Made by a program: the position numbers and the translations under genes. The notes under the pieces are model-generated. The model searched no databases. It had not been told where the DNA came from and was given only the letters and a program-made list of their open reading frames with translations. Positions 6,206 through 12,299 of a DNA stretch of 33,339 nucleotides are shown in pieces; positions within the stretch are counted from its first letter, which is position 1; the number at the start of each line of letters is the position of its first letter. The DNA is from CAZERT01 sp964630015 (GTDB taxonomy: Bacteria > Patescibacteriota > Microgenomatia > UBA10105 > UBA927), in the NCBI GenBank assembly GCA_964630015.1, contig CAZVTJ010000004.1:1-33339 (forward strand). The letters are read 5' to 3'.

Positions 6206-7165
6206 TTATGGAACAATTTCCCCAATTGTTTTCCTGTTCCATAAAATCATTGCCAGCCGTTCGATTCCGATACCAACTCCCGCATAGGACGTACCCTTCA
6301 TTGCCTCAAGTGAATTCAAAAAATCCCCATCGATTCGTGGTGCTTCCATGTTCTTTTCCAACCGAAGTGTCCGCTCGCGTTCAAATACCCTGCGGATTGT
6401 GGCTGTATCGGAGGATTCCGTATTACCGTTTCCGATCTCCATACCGCCGATATACAGCTCAAACCGCTGGGCAAACAGTTCGTTTTTCTCCTGCAGTGCA
6501 CAAAGCGGCGAAATACGGGCAGGAAAATCAATAAGAAACACCGGATCATCCCCGATTTTTGGCTCGATTTCATTGAGGAATATCTGGTTAAACAGCTGCT
6601 CCCACGATGCGCCGTCCACTTTGTAGCCTTTGCTTTTGCACACACGGATCATTTCCGAATCATCACAAAGCCGCTCCAGATCGCATCCGGCAAATTCACG
6701 GAACAAGCGGATCAAAGAAACCCGCTTCCATGGTAAACCGCAATGAATGCTTTTCTCTTGATAATCCAGTTCAGTTTTTCCTTCGCAACAGGCTGTAACG
6801 AGTTTTTCCACATCCTCCATGATGTCCGTCCATATCGCCCCTTTGCGATACCATTCCAGCATGAAAAATTCCGGAGCATGGGTATCGGACGGTGCCTCGA
6901 TCGTCCGGAATGATTTCCCGATTGCATAACAATTCCCGACTCCACCGGCAAGTGCATGTTTGAGTGCCCGCTCCGGTGACGTAGCCAAAAATAATTGTTC
7001 CACCCCAACGGTCGTATCCCAATTCAGACTAAACGGATACACTGTCGGCTCCAGCGGAACCGAACTATTCAAAACCCGCGGATAGATTTCCGTAAAATTT
7101 TCACTATAAAAAAATTGTCTGATCGTCCGAAGGAGCCCGTCAAATTGCCTGAAGTCATTTTTCAT
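6206..7165 (-). CDS. epmA: EpmA-like truncated lysyl-tRNA synthetase (EF-P--lysine ligase family)
   Basis: 319 residues, close to the usual 325 of EpmA/PoxA/GenX. It is a bare class II aminoacyl-tRNA synthetase catalytic domain without the anticodon-binding domain. The class II motif 2 region reads YAIGKSFRTIEAPSDTHAPEFFMLEWYRKG, preceded by LATSPERALKHALAGG. Substrate-site segment MEIGNGNTES and motif 3 GVGIGIERLAMIL follow. In enterobacteria EpmA attaches (R)-beta-lysine to elongation factor P. Here the partner gene 1 base upstream is a radical SAM protein, but not an obvious lysine aminomutase, so the amino acid and target may differ. The start ATG follows the upstream TGA directly (TGATATG), indicating translational coupling. 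Confidence 0.8.
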   Translation of the reverse strand: MKNDFRQFDGLLRTIRQFFYSENFTEIYPRVLNSSVPLEPTVYPFSLNWDTTVGVEQLFLATSPERALKHALAGGVGNCYAIGKSFRTIEAPSDTHAPEFFMLEWYRKGAIWTDIMEDVEKLVTACCEGKTELDYQEKSIHCGLPWKRVSLIRLFREFAGCDLERLCDDSEMIRVCKSKGYKVDGASWEQLFNQIFLNEIEPKIGDDPVFLIDFPARISPLCALQEKNELFAQRFELYIGGMEIGNGNTESSDTATIRRVFERERTLRLEKNMEAPRIDGDFLNSLEAMKGTSYAGVGIGIERLAMILWNRKTIGEIVP

Positions 7166-7166
7166 A

Positions 7167-8069
7167 TCATAGATCCTTTTTTGTATATCCCGGCAGTCCG
7201 CAGACAAAATCCGGCTGGCTGCAGCCCAAACACGACGGACGTGCACTCACTTTTTCCCATTGCTCCAAACGGGATCGCAGCGCTTTCACTAACATTTCCG
7301 GTGAATCAAACATTTTCCCGATCGGCACCGTCCCCTCACAGCATCCATACACCAACCCGTCGGACATCAGGGCAACCTGAAAACATCCCAGATCTTTCGG
7401 AGGAAATGTTTTTCTGGATTTCATAATCTGTGTTAATTCATCGGGATGCAAAAAATCAAACCCGTCAACGACCCCCAGCATATTGGAAACCGGGTGACGG
7501 GAAAGATACTCGCGGGGTTTTCTGGGATGATAGGTAACGGGAATCATGCGGCCCAACGTTGTTTCCACCATCTGTTCAAACGTGTCGATATCACCGATGT
7601 TTTGACGGGTGACGATTGAAAATATTTCCGTATGGAAGCCCAACCGAATCGCTTTTTTCAAAAATCCCATACTTTTTTCCCACATGCCCGGCCCCCTGTT
7701 TGTATCGTGATACTCCGGCAATCCGTCGACGGAAACAATACAATTGACACTATTGGGGTTGGCAATACGGTCAAGGAAATCAATCGTGCCGTTGGTGATC
7801 ATCTGTACGAAAATTCCCCGGTCAACCAATACGTTCACAAGGTCGGTAAACCAGGGCAACAATCCCACTTCCCCGCCGCACAGCGTTACTGTCTGGATGG
7901 GGACAACCTGCCCATACCGGTCAAGAAATTCACAAATATCGGATTGCGAAAGTATATTGGTGGTTTTTTTTGTGTAGCACATTTTGCAGCACAAATTACA
8001 CCGCTCAAGCGGGCTTATATATACATGTCCCAATACCCGGGTAAACTGTTCGGAAAGCTGTTTTGTCAT
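7167..8069 (-). CDS. Radical SAM protein with C-terminal SPASM-like cysteines
   Basis: 300 residues. The N-terminal radical SAM signature reads CNLCCKMC (C-x3-C-x2-C), followed by TVTLCGGEVGLL (the GGE motif for SAM) and IVSVDGLPEYHDTNRG, typical of the MoaA/PqqE/AnSME group. The C-terminus has more cysteines (GCFQ, YGCCEG, PSCLGCSQPDFVCG) that could bind auxiliary iron-sulfur clusters as in SPASM or Twitch domains. Such enzymes modify peptides, proteins or small molecules. Coupling to the EpmA-like ligase suggests that it supplies or alters the ligase's substrate (inference). ATG 8069 is preferred to TTG 8084, which lies in the promoter. Confidence 0.8.
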   Translation of the reverse strand: MTKQLSEQFTRVLGHVYISPLERCNLCCKMCYTKKTTNILSQSDICEFLDRYGQVVPIQTVTLCGGEVGLLPWFTDLVNVLVDRGIFVQMITNGTIDFLDRIANPNSVNCIVSVDGLPEYHDTNRGPGMWEKSMGFLKKAIRLGFHTEIFSIVTRQNIGDIDTFEQMVETTLGRMIPVTYHPRKPREYLSRHPVSNMLGVVDGFDFLHPDELTQIMKSRKTFPPKDLGCFQVALMSDGLVYGCCEGTVPIGKMFDSPEMLVKALRSRLEQWEKVSARPSCLGCSQPDFVCGLPGYTKKDL

Positions 8070-8082
8070 ATGCACCAGATGC

Positions 8083-8088
8083 AATTAT
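8083..8088 (-). promoter_or_regulatory. -10 box TATAAT for the radical SAM-epmA operon
   Basis: A perfect TATAAT on the minus strand lies 13 bases before ATG 8069, leaving room for only a few bases of leader. Confidence 0.5.
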
Positions 8089-8163
8089 ACCCGATGGGCT
8101 CCGTGGAAACTCTATGATAATTACCCCAGTTGATTTTCACATCCGCTTTTGTAGGATACGGAT

Positions 8164-9105
8164 ATGCTGACACTGTCCGCATTCCTTGCTGCGTTTCTTT
8201 TTATCCAAACAACTGTCCAACCGATTCCATTTGAAACAGTGACACTTCCGCGTGACCAAAAAATCACAAAAATACGCCCCATTGCCATCCGGAAAGCCAT
8301 TGAACCAAGCGGCGATACGATCCACAGTTCCATCTGGATGGCAAATAACACCGCAGTTCTTGGGGCACAGACAAGCATTTCCCCATCCAATACCCCAACG
8401 CCAACCAAAAAAACTGCATCAAAAAAAACGGAGAAGAAGAAAACATCCGTCACGATTGCACTTCTTGGTGATTCCATGACGGATACCTTGGGAAAGGACG
8501 CAAAAGAGCTTATTGGTGCAGTCCGGACAATTTATCCCGACCTGACGACCAGGATACTCAATTACGGTGTCGGTGGAACGAATCTTGAAGATGCCATTAC
8601 CCGGATTACCGCAGAACATACCTATCTTGGGGTTACCTATCCGCCGCTTGCAACCCAAAAACCCGACATTATCGTTATTGAATCCTGCGGATACAATCCG
8701 TTTATCAAACCCGAAGGAGCACTTGACCGCCATTGGCTGGCCCTTGCCCACATGGTTGATGCGGTGCGTGCCCACCTTCCGAGCACAAAAATCGTCATTG
8801 CCGCAACGATTGCCCCCAACGATACTGTGTTTGGTGACGGGGCGGCCGGACTCAGTTTTGGACAAAACGATAAAAAACAACGTGTTGCCGTCATCAAACA
8901 ATATCTGGACAATGCAATACGGTTTGCCAAAAGCGAGCGTATCCCCCTTGCCGATGCCTACTCCCCTAGTCTTGGATCAGATGGGAATGGAAAACTGGAA
9001 TATATCAATACCGGCGACCACATCCATTACTCTCCCGCGGGCAGAACACTCATGGCGCAAAAAATAGCCGAGGCGATTTCACAAAATAAACTACTGGAAA
9101 ACTAA
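8164..9105 (+). CDS. Secreted/anchored SGNH (GDSL-like) hydrolase
   Basis: 313 residues. The hydrophobic N-terminus (MLTLSAFLAAFLFIQTTV) is a signal or anchor. A low-complexity Ser/Thr/Lys linker follows (residues 70-96), then the SGNH domain: block I ALLGDSMTD (Ser), block II NYGVGGTN (Gly), block III ESCGYNPF (Asn), and block V DHIHYSPAG (Asp and His). All four oxyanion/catalytic residues are present. Likely an extracytoplasmic esterase acting on acylated glycans or lipids; the exact substrate is not readable. Divergent from the radical SAM operon, with about 95 bases between starts. Confidence 0.87.
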   Translation: MLTLSAFLAAFLFIQTTVQPIPFETVTLPRDQKITKIRPIAIRKAIEPSGDTIHSSIWMANNTAVLGAQTSISPSNTPTPTKKTASKKTEKKKTSVTIALLGDSMTDTLGKDAKELIGAVRTIYPDLTTRILNYGVGGTNLEDAITRITAEHTYLGVTYPPLATQKPDIIVIESCGYNPFIKPEGALDRHWLALAHMVDAVRAHLPSTKIVIAATIAPNDTVFGDGAAGLSFGQNDKKQRVAVIKQYLDNAIRFAKSERIPLADAYSPSLGSDGNGKLEYINTGDHIHYSPAGRTLMAQKIAEAISQNKLLEN

Positions 9106-9138
9106 TATCCCCCCCTTTTTTCCATAGGAATAATCGGC

Positions 9139-9144
9139 TATAAT
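9139..9144 (+). promoter_or_regulatory. -10 box TATAAT of rpmG
   Basis: TATAAT overlaps the first in-frame ATG (9143) and ends 10 bases before ATG 9155. This decides the start in favour of 9155. No clear -35. Confidence 0.45.
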
Positions 9145-9154
9145 GGCAAAACGT

Positions 9155-9328
9155 ATGGCAAAAAAAGAACAACGGCTTCTTCTGGGAATGGTATGTACGG
9201 TCTGTAAAACGACCAATTACGTTACCATGCGCAACAAGCTTAATACTCCGGATAAGCTCAATCTTTCCAAATACTGCAGGCGCTGCAAAAAGCACACGCC
9301 GCACAAAGAAACGTCGAAATTGGACTAA
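9155..9328 (+). CDS. rpmG: 50S ribosomal protein L33
   Basis: 57 residues from ATG 9155. The zinc-ribbon cysteine pairs VCTVCKTTNY and KYCRRCKKHT and the core YVTMRNK...LNLSKYCRRCKKHTPHKETS identify L33 of the C+ (zinc-binding) form. ATG 9143 is in frame but overlaps a TATAAT (9139-9144), so the second ATG, 10 bases after that box, is the likely start and makes the mRNA leaderless. In many bacteria rpmG sits next to secE; here it is 10 kb away and alone. Confidence 0.9.
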   Translation: MAKKEQRLLLGMVCTVCKTTNYVTMRNKLNTPDKLNLSKYCRRCKKHTPHKETSKLD

Positions 9329-9351
9329 ACCCCCTCTTTCACTTCTTTCGT

Positions 9352-9381
9352 TTGAACCGCGTTACTACCCGGCGGTATAAT
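9352..9381 (+). promoter_or_regulatory. Promoter TTGAAC-18-TATAAT
   Basis: -35 TTGAAC (9352-9357) and -10 TATAAT (9376-9381) are 18 bases apart. The ATG of the next gene is 8 bases beyond the -10 box, with GGTGGAG between. Confidence 0.6.
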
Positions 9382-9389
9382 GGTGGAGT

Positions 9390-9893
9390 ATGCATAAGAA
9401 TACCTATCTTCTGGTTCTCTTCCTCACTATCCTTGCCTGTCTGGTTGTCGGGGTAAATCTCGGGAAAAAAATTGCCAAAACACCGGATGCAATCCAACCG
9501 ACACCTGTTGTTTCCCTGATGCCAACAACTAAACCAACGCCTAAAATTACCCTCTACACGAATTCCTATTGCGGCATAACCGTTTCCTATCCCGATACCC
9601 TGACGCTTTCGGAGTCATCCGATTCGGGAGTATCCTTTACCACACAATCCGGCAAAGAAATTGCCCTGACTTGCCAGAAGGATATTCCCCGACCGGCATT
9701 ACCCACCGAAAAAACCGAAACCTTATCCGTGGCCAGCGTATCGGCGAAACTCTATCACGATGCAAGCCCTAAAGACGGAACACCGATTGACATCATCCTT
9801 TTCCGCCATCCGACAAACGGTATGGACATCTACCTTGCAGGACTTGGGCAGGAACTTGTCGATTTTGCATCCACAATTTCAATAACCAAATAA
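9390..9893 (+). CDS. Membrane-anchored protein of unknown function
   Basis: 167 residues. One N-terminal transmembrane helix (TYLLVLFLTILACLVVGVNLG, residues 5-25) precedes a threonine/proline linker (TPDAIQPTPVVSLMPTTKPTPK). The outer domain of about 115 residues begins YCGITVSYPDTLTLSESSDSGVSFTTQ; such 'Y-x-x-x-V-x-Y-P-x-x-L' openings are common in small secreted PsbP-like or lipoprotein domains, but I do not assign a family. Two cysteines (YCGI, LTCQK) may pair. Single-gene unit with its own promoter, directly before the tRNA-Trp region. Confidence 0.75.
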   Translation: MHKNTYLLVLFLTILACLVVGVNLGKKIAKTPDAIQPTPVVSLMPTTKPTPKITLYTNSYCGITVSYPDTLTLSESSDSGVSFTTQSGKEIALTCQKDIPRPALPTEKTETLSVASVSAKLYHDASPKDGTPIDIILFRHPTNGMDIYLAGLGQELVDFASTISITK

Positions 9894-9907
9894 TCCCAAT
9901 CTCTTGG

Positions 9908-9913
9908 TATAAT
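9908..9913 (+). promoter_or_regulatory. -10 box TATAAT of the tRNA-Trp region
   Basis: TATAAT lies 17 bases before the 5' half of the split tRNA-Trp (9931). No strong -35. Confidence 0.5.
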
Positions 9914-9930
9914 ACATATCTGATCACCAA

Positions 9931-9966
9931 AGGGATGTGATGAAACGGTATCATGGCGGTCTCCAA
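9931..9966 (+). pseudogene. 5' half of a split tRNA-Trp (copy A)
   Basis: Bases 9931-9966 form acceptor strand AGGGATG, D arm ATGA-AACGGTA-TCAT and anticodon stem GCGGT with loop CTCCAA (CCA at 9963-9965). The sequence then switches to TCCCGCC. The matching 3' half lies 326 bases away at 10293-10330. Together the halves make a perfect tRNA-Trp: acceptor AGGGATG/CATCCCT and stem GCGGT/ACCGC both pair fully. Confidence 0.85.
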
Positions 9967-9978
9967 TCCCGCCGGTAC

Positions 9979-10049
9979 AGGGCTATGATGTAATGGTAGC
10001 ATGAGGGTCTCCAAAACCCTTCGTCTAGGTTCAAGTCCTAGTGGCCCTG
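9979..10049 (+). tRNA. tRNA-Trp (CCA), intact copy B
   Basis: A complete 71-base tRNA. The acceptor AGGGCTA pairs with TGGCCCT (one G-T wobble). D arm ATG/CAT, anticodon stem AGGGT/ACCCT with loop CTCCAAA (anticodon CCA at 10011-10013), T arm CTAGG-TTCAAGT-CCTAG, discriminator G, no encoded CCA. It lies entirely inside the insertion that splits tRNA-Trp copy A, and differs from copy A in every stem, so it is not a simple duplicate. Confidence 0.96.
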
Positions 10050-10060
10050 CTCTGGCGGGA

Positions 10061-10101
10061 CGAATCCTGACAGCCCTGCTCTGTGGCAATACAGGGTCTC
10101 C
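10061..10101 (+). repeat. tRNA-Trp scraps (3' end piece then anticodon piece)
   Basis: 10061-10078 matches the last 18 bases of split copy A (10313-10330) at 17 of 18 positions and follows GGCGGGA. 10093-10101 (AGGGTCTCC) equals the anticodon-stem start of copy B and runs directly into CCCGCC (10101-10106). They look like the two halves of yet another interrupted tRNA-Trp. Confidence 0.6.
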
Positions 10102-10137
10102 CCGCCTTAGCTAATCGTTTATACTTGCGGGCACCCT

Positions 10138-10293
10138 CCTACGTGTGAAGCTTCGACGGGCAAGCCCAGCCTACGCGTGAAGCTTCGGCGGGCAAGCCCA
10201 GCCTACGTGTGAAGCTTCGACGGGCAAGCCCAGCCTACGCGTGAAGCTTCGGCGGGCAAGCCCAGCCTACGCGTGAAGCTTCGGCGGGCAAGC
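10138..10293. repeat. 32-bp tandem array, 4 full units plus 28 bases
   Basis: Units start at 10138, 10170, 10202, 10234 and 10266. There are two versions differing at two positions (ACGTGTG...TTCGACGGG and ACGCGTG...TTCGGCGGG), arranged A-B-A-B-B, so a 64-bp pair was itself duplicated. Each unit contains GAAGCTTC and GGGCAAGCCC palindromes. The array ends exactly where the 3' half of tRNA-Trp copy A begins. No reading frame is supported. Confidence 0.93.
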
Positions 10294-10330
10294 AAAACCG
10301 CTCTTTCAGGTTCGAATCCTGACATCCCTG
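10293..10330 (+). pseudogene. 3' half of split tRNA-Trp (copy A)
   Basis: CAAA (10293-10296), anticodon stem 3' strand ACCGC (10297-10301), variable TCTT, T arm TCAGG-TTCGAAT-CCTGA, acceptor CATCCCT and discriminator G. All pair with the 5' half at 9931-9966. Confidence 0.85.
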
Positions 10331-10375
10331 CATTGACGTTTCTTCATGAACGTAGTGAATTTAGAAACGACAATG
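10331..10375. repeat. 12-bp imperfect inverted repeat after the split tRNA
   Basis: CATTG-A-CGTTTCT (10331-10343) pairs with AGAAACG-A-CAATG (10363-10375), broken by one A-A mismatch, with a 19-base loop. It starts at the base after the tRNA 3' half. No T tract follows, so it is not a classic terminator. 10376-10433 shows nothing further. Confidence 0.55.
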
Positions 10376-10433
10376 TCCATCCGAAACCAACGGGCTACAT
10401 GGAAAAAGTGATGCTTCAATTCATTTAGATAGC

Positions 10434-10462
10434 TTGTCAAAACAAGCTTTTTATGGTATACT
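10434..10462 (+). promoter_or_regulatory. Strong promoter TTGTCA-17-TATACT
   Basis: -35 TTGTCA (10434-10439) and -10 TATACT (10457-10462) at ideal 17-base spacing. No start codon with a coding frame follows closely; the first thing downstream is a hairpin terminator about 85 bases on. Confidence 0.65.
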
Positions 10463-10468
10463 CCATTC

Positions 10469-10575
10469 ACTTAACAAGTAAATAGAAAAAGCGTCATCAG
10501 CTTACAACGCCTAGCATCTTTTCCCTGCCAAAATTTGCATTACAACCGGCCAACTGAATCATGGGCCGGTTTTTT
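10469..10575 (+). ncRNA. Candidate small RNA (promoter to terminator, about 107 nt)
   Basis: Between the promoter at 10434-10462 and the terminator at 10545-10575 there is no supported ORF. The predicted transcript is about 107 nt and ends in a 7-bp GC-rich stem plus six T. It matches no RNA family I can recognise (not 6S, tmRNA, SRP or RNase P signatures). It could instead be an attenuated leader for the gene at 10798. Confidence 0.45.
10545..10575 (+). terminator. Intrinsic terminator of the candidate small RNA
   Basis: Stem ACCGGCC (10545-10551) / GGCCGGT (10564-10570), 12-base loop, T6 tract ending at 10575. Confidence 0.8.
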
Positions 10576-10594
10576 AATGGAAAACAGGCCCGGG

Positions 10595-10733
10595 AAAGAG
10601 TGTGTAATGCGCTTGGTACCACACGATCCGACTGTCCTTTCGGATATCCGGGAGCAGATGGATATGCTACAAATGCCACCGGAGACACTGGGAGCCGGAG
10701 AAGACGGAAAGCGTGCACGCTTGCACACTCTTT
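10595..10733 (+). ncRNA. Candidate structured RNA closed by a long stem
   Basis: AAAGAGTGTGTAATGCG (10595-10611) pairs with CGCTTGCACACTCTTT (10718-10733): 16 pairs with one U-G wobble and one bulged base, closing about 106 bases of internal sequence with smaller hairpins. A perfect palindrome AAGCGTGCACGCTT (10709-10722) could form an alternative hairpin and break the closing stem, which would make a switch. A 62-codon frame (10577-10765) also crosses the region but lacks a Shine-Dalgarno; it is less convincing. Confidence 0.4.
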
Positions 10734-10797
10734 TCTTATGCACTTATTACTTAATTGATATATAATTCTTCTTTAAAAAAACCTACTCCATATAAAT

Positions 10798-11748
10798 ATG
10801 ACCTTAACCGAAACCCCACGATACTCCCTACCCGAAAATACCTTTCATCAATCATGGTATACGAGCACAATATTTCCGGACGGAGCCATAACACATACGC
10901 CTCTTGAATCTGCTCCTAACCCGTTCAGCATATCTTCAATCGATCCATATGATCGCATTCATTACAAAATCCATACTTCTACCAGCCGTACACCAACAAC
11001 CATGTTCATCGGAGGTCTTCATGCGGATGAACTTGAAGGCCCAACCATCCTCATGGAAGAAATTCTTCCAAGAACCACCATTCCCCATATTGCCATTCCG
11101 TGCGCGAATCCATATGCTGCATGGTTTGAAACACGAGGGTGGAACATGCAAAAACCGGATGGACAATTAAATGTCATCGACTTAAACCGCCAATTCCCGC
11201 TAGCACCGGATGGGCATCATCCAAATTCACAGTTAACCATGCCAGACGCAATACTTCTTTCAAATATACTTTGTACATTTCCACAAGTCGGTTTATTGCT
11301 TTCAATCCACGAGGATCATGAGTTCGGATCTAATTACTCAACCCGCCCCGGTGGAATTTATGTCTATGACCATGCACCTTCAGCTCCCAAGGATTTGGAA
11401 TTCCCGCGTATTCAACATCAAATGAATATTTTAGAGCGCCATTTACATAATCATGCATTCCCATTGTTTACCGGATATGATGATCCCCATGACCCTGCGC
11501 TCCAAAATTATGTAGACAATGGGTATGTCTATCAGCCGGTAAAAAAAGAAGACGGAACATATTGCGACAACAAAACATTTGAAGTATTTGCGGCACATCT
11601 GGCAAATCAGGGAGTATTACCACCTGATTTCCGCGCTCTAGTAATCGAAATCCCGGGACAATTATCACGGGAACGCAAAAGAGAGGCTGTACAACTCCTA
11701 TTTGATCATTTCATTTTCCCACTCATCCAACAAAAAGGCCTTCTGTAA
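10798..11748 (+). CDS. M14-family zinc metallopeptidase-like protein (AstE/AspA or carboxypeptidase type)
   Basis: 316 residues. Zinc ligands of the M14 fold are visible: H and E in FIGGLHADELEGP (H-x-x-E, residues 71-83), and the third ligand in LLLSIHEDHE. The substrate arginine-type motif DLNRQFP (N-R) is intact and the catalytic glutamate lies in LVIEIPGQLS near the C-terminus. There is no signal peptide, so it is probably cytoplasmic. Members remove C-terminal residues from peptides or deacylate amino acids; I cannot choose. TATAAT (10761-10766) lies 31 bases before the ATG. No Shine-Dalgarno. Confidence 0.75.
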   Translation: MTLTETPRYSLPENTFHQSWYTSTIFPDGAITHTPLESAPNPFSISSIDPYDRIHYKIHTSTSRTPTTMFIGGLHADELEGPTILMEEILPRTTIPHIAIPCANPYAAWFETRGWNMQKPDGQLNVIDLNRQFPLAPDGHHPNSQLTMPDAILLSNILCTFPQVGLLLSIHEDHEFGSNYSTRPGGIYVYDHAPSAPKDLEFPRIQHQMNILERHLHNHAFPLFTGYDDPHDPALQNYVDNGYVYQPVKKEDGTYCDNKTFEVFAAHLANQGVLPPDFRALVIEIPGQLSRERKREAVQLLFDHFIFPLIQQKGLL

Positions 11749-11804
11749 ACAAAGTATAGGATTCATACCTTGCATACAGAACAAAAACTCCGTACGATTT
11801 TTTT

Positions 11805-12299
11805 ATGTCTACCCCGCTCCATATTTTTGTCGGCATTACCATTGCTTCCGTCCTTACGCCTTCCGGTGCATCTCCACTTGAAGCACAGCGGTTATTGTGG
11901 TTTTCGATATTTTCCGCCAATCTGCCTGACCTTGATATGATCTATATGGGTCCGAAACGGAAAAATCACCGGCTGTACTCCGTTTTCCATTTCCCGCTTT
12001 TTTGGATTGCATTGACGCCTCTTATTGCATTTTTATTCCACACCTTTCCTCTCCCGAAAGAATATGCATTAGCGTTATTTTGGGGATTAGTAAGCCACTT
12101 TTTCTTCGATACATTAGATACAAGCGGTGGGATCCGTCTGTTTGCCCCATTTGATCACCGCCAGTATTCATTCCTCAAAAAAATAAATAATGCGGACACA
12201 ATACGGGATATTATCAGTGGGTATTTCAAAAAAACGGTTAAATATGAAGCCGTAACCGCATTAATCTGTTCAGGAATTCTTACGTTCCTGCGCCACTAA
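11805..12299 (+). CDS. YdjM/DUF457-like membrane-bound metal-dependent hydrolase
   Basis: 164 residues with four hydrophobic segments. The family's metal-ligand pattern is present: an early H (STPLHIFVG), FSANLPDLDMIY (P-D-x-D), NHRLYSVFHFPLF (H-R-x-x-x-S-x-x-H) and LVSHFFFDTLDTSGGIRLFAPF (S-H-x-x-x-D...P). This matches the LexA-regulated YdjM/DUF457 group of inner-membrane proteins, whose reaction is not established. It converges on the O-antigen ligase gene, and their 3' ends overlap by 30 bases. Confidence 0.75.
   Translation: MSTPLHIFVGITIASVLTPSGASPLEAQRLLWFSIFSANLPDLDMIYMGPKRKNHRLYSVFHFPLFWIALTPLIAFLFHTFPLPKEYALALFWGLVSHFFFDTLDTSGGIRLFAPFDHRQYSFLKKINNADTIRDIISGYFKKTVKYEAVTALICSGILTFLRH

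Larger units (their letters stand above)
9967..10292 (+). mobile_element. 326-bp insertion splitting tRNA-Trp copy A at the anticodon
   Basis: The insertion starts TCCCGCC and ends GGCGGGCAAG, so its ends carry CCCGCC / GGCGGG as short inverted repeats. Removing it and one copy of the flanking CAA (9964-9966 and 10293-10295) restores a perfect tRNA-Trp, consistent with a 3-base target duplication in the anticodon loop. It contains intact tRNA-Trp B, two further tRNA-Trp scraps and a 32-bp tandem array. No ORF is supported, so it would be non-autonomous. Confidence 0.6.

Noticed and set aside
9967..10292. Group I intron in tRNA-Trp
   Set aside because: The insert contains a full tRNA and tandem repeats and I see no intron core motifs; an insertion element fits better. 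A covariance search could still test it.
10138..10293. CRISPR array
   Set aside because: Units are contiguous 32-bp tandem repeats with no variable spacers, and no cas genes are present.
10577..10765. 62-codon ORF (MENRPGKECVMRL...) over the structured RNA region
   Set aside because: No ribosome site, start lies 1-2 bases after a terminator, glutamate codon use differs from neighbours, and strong RNA pairing explains the sequence better. Not fully excluded.
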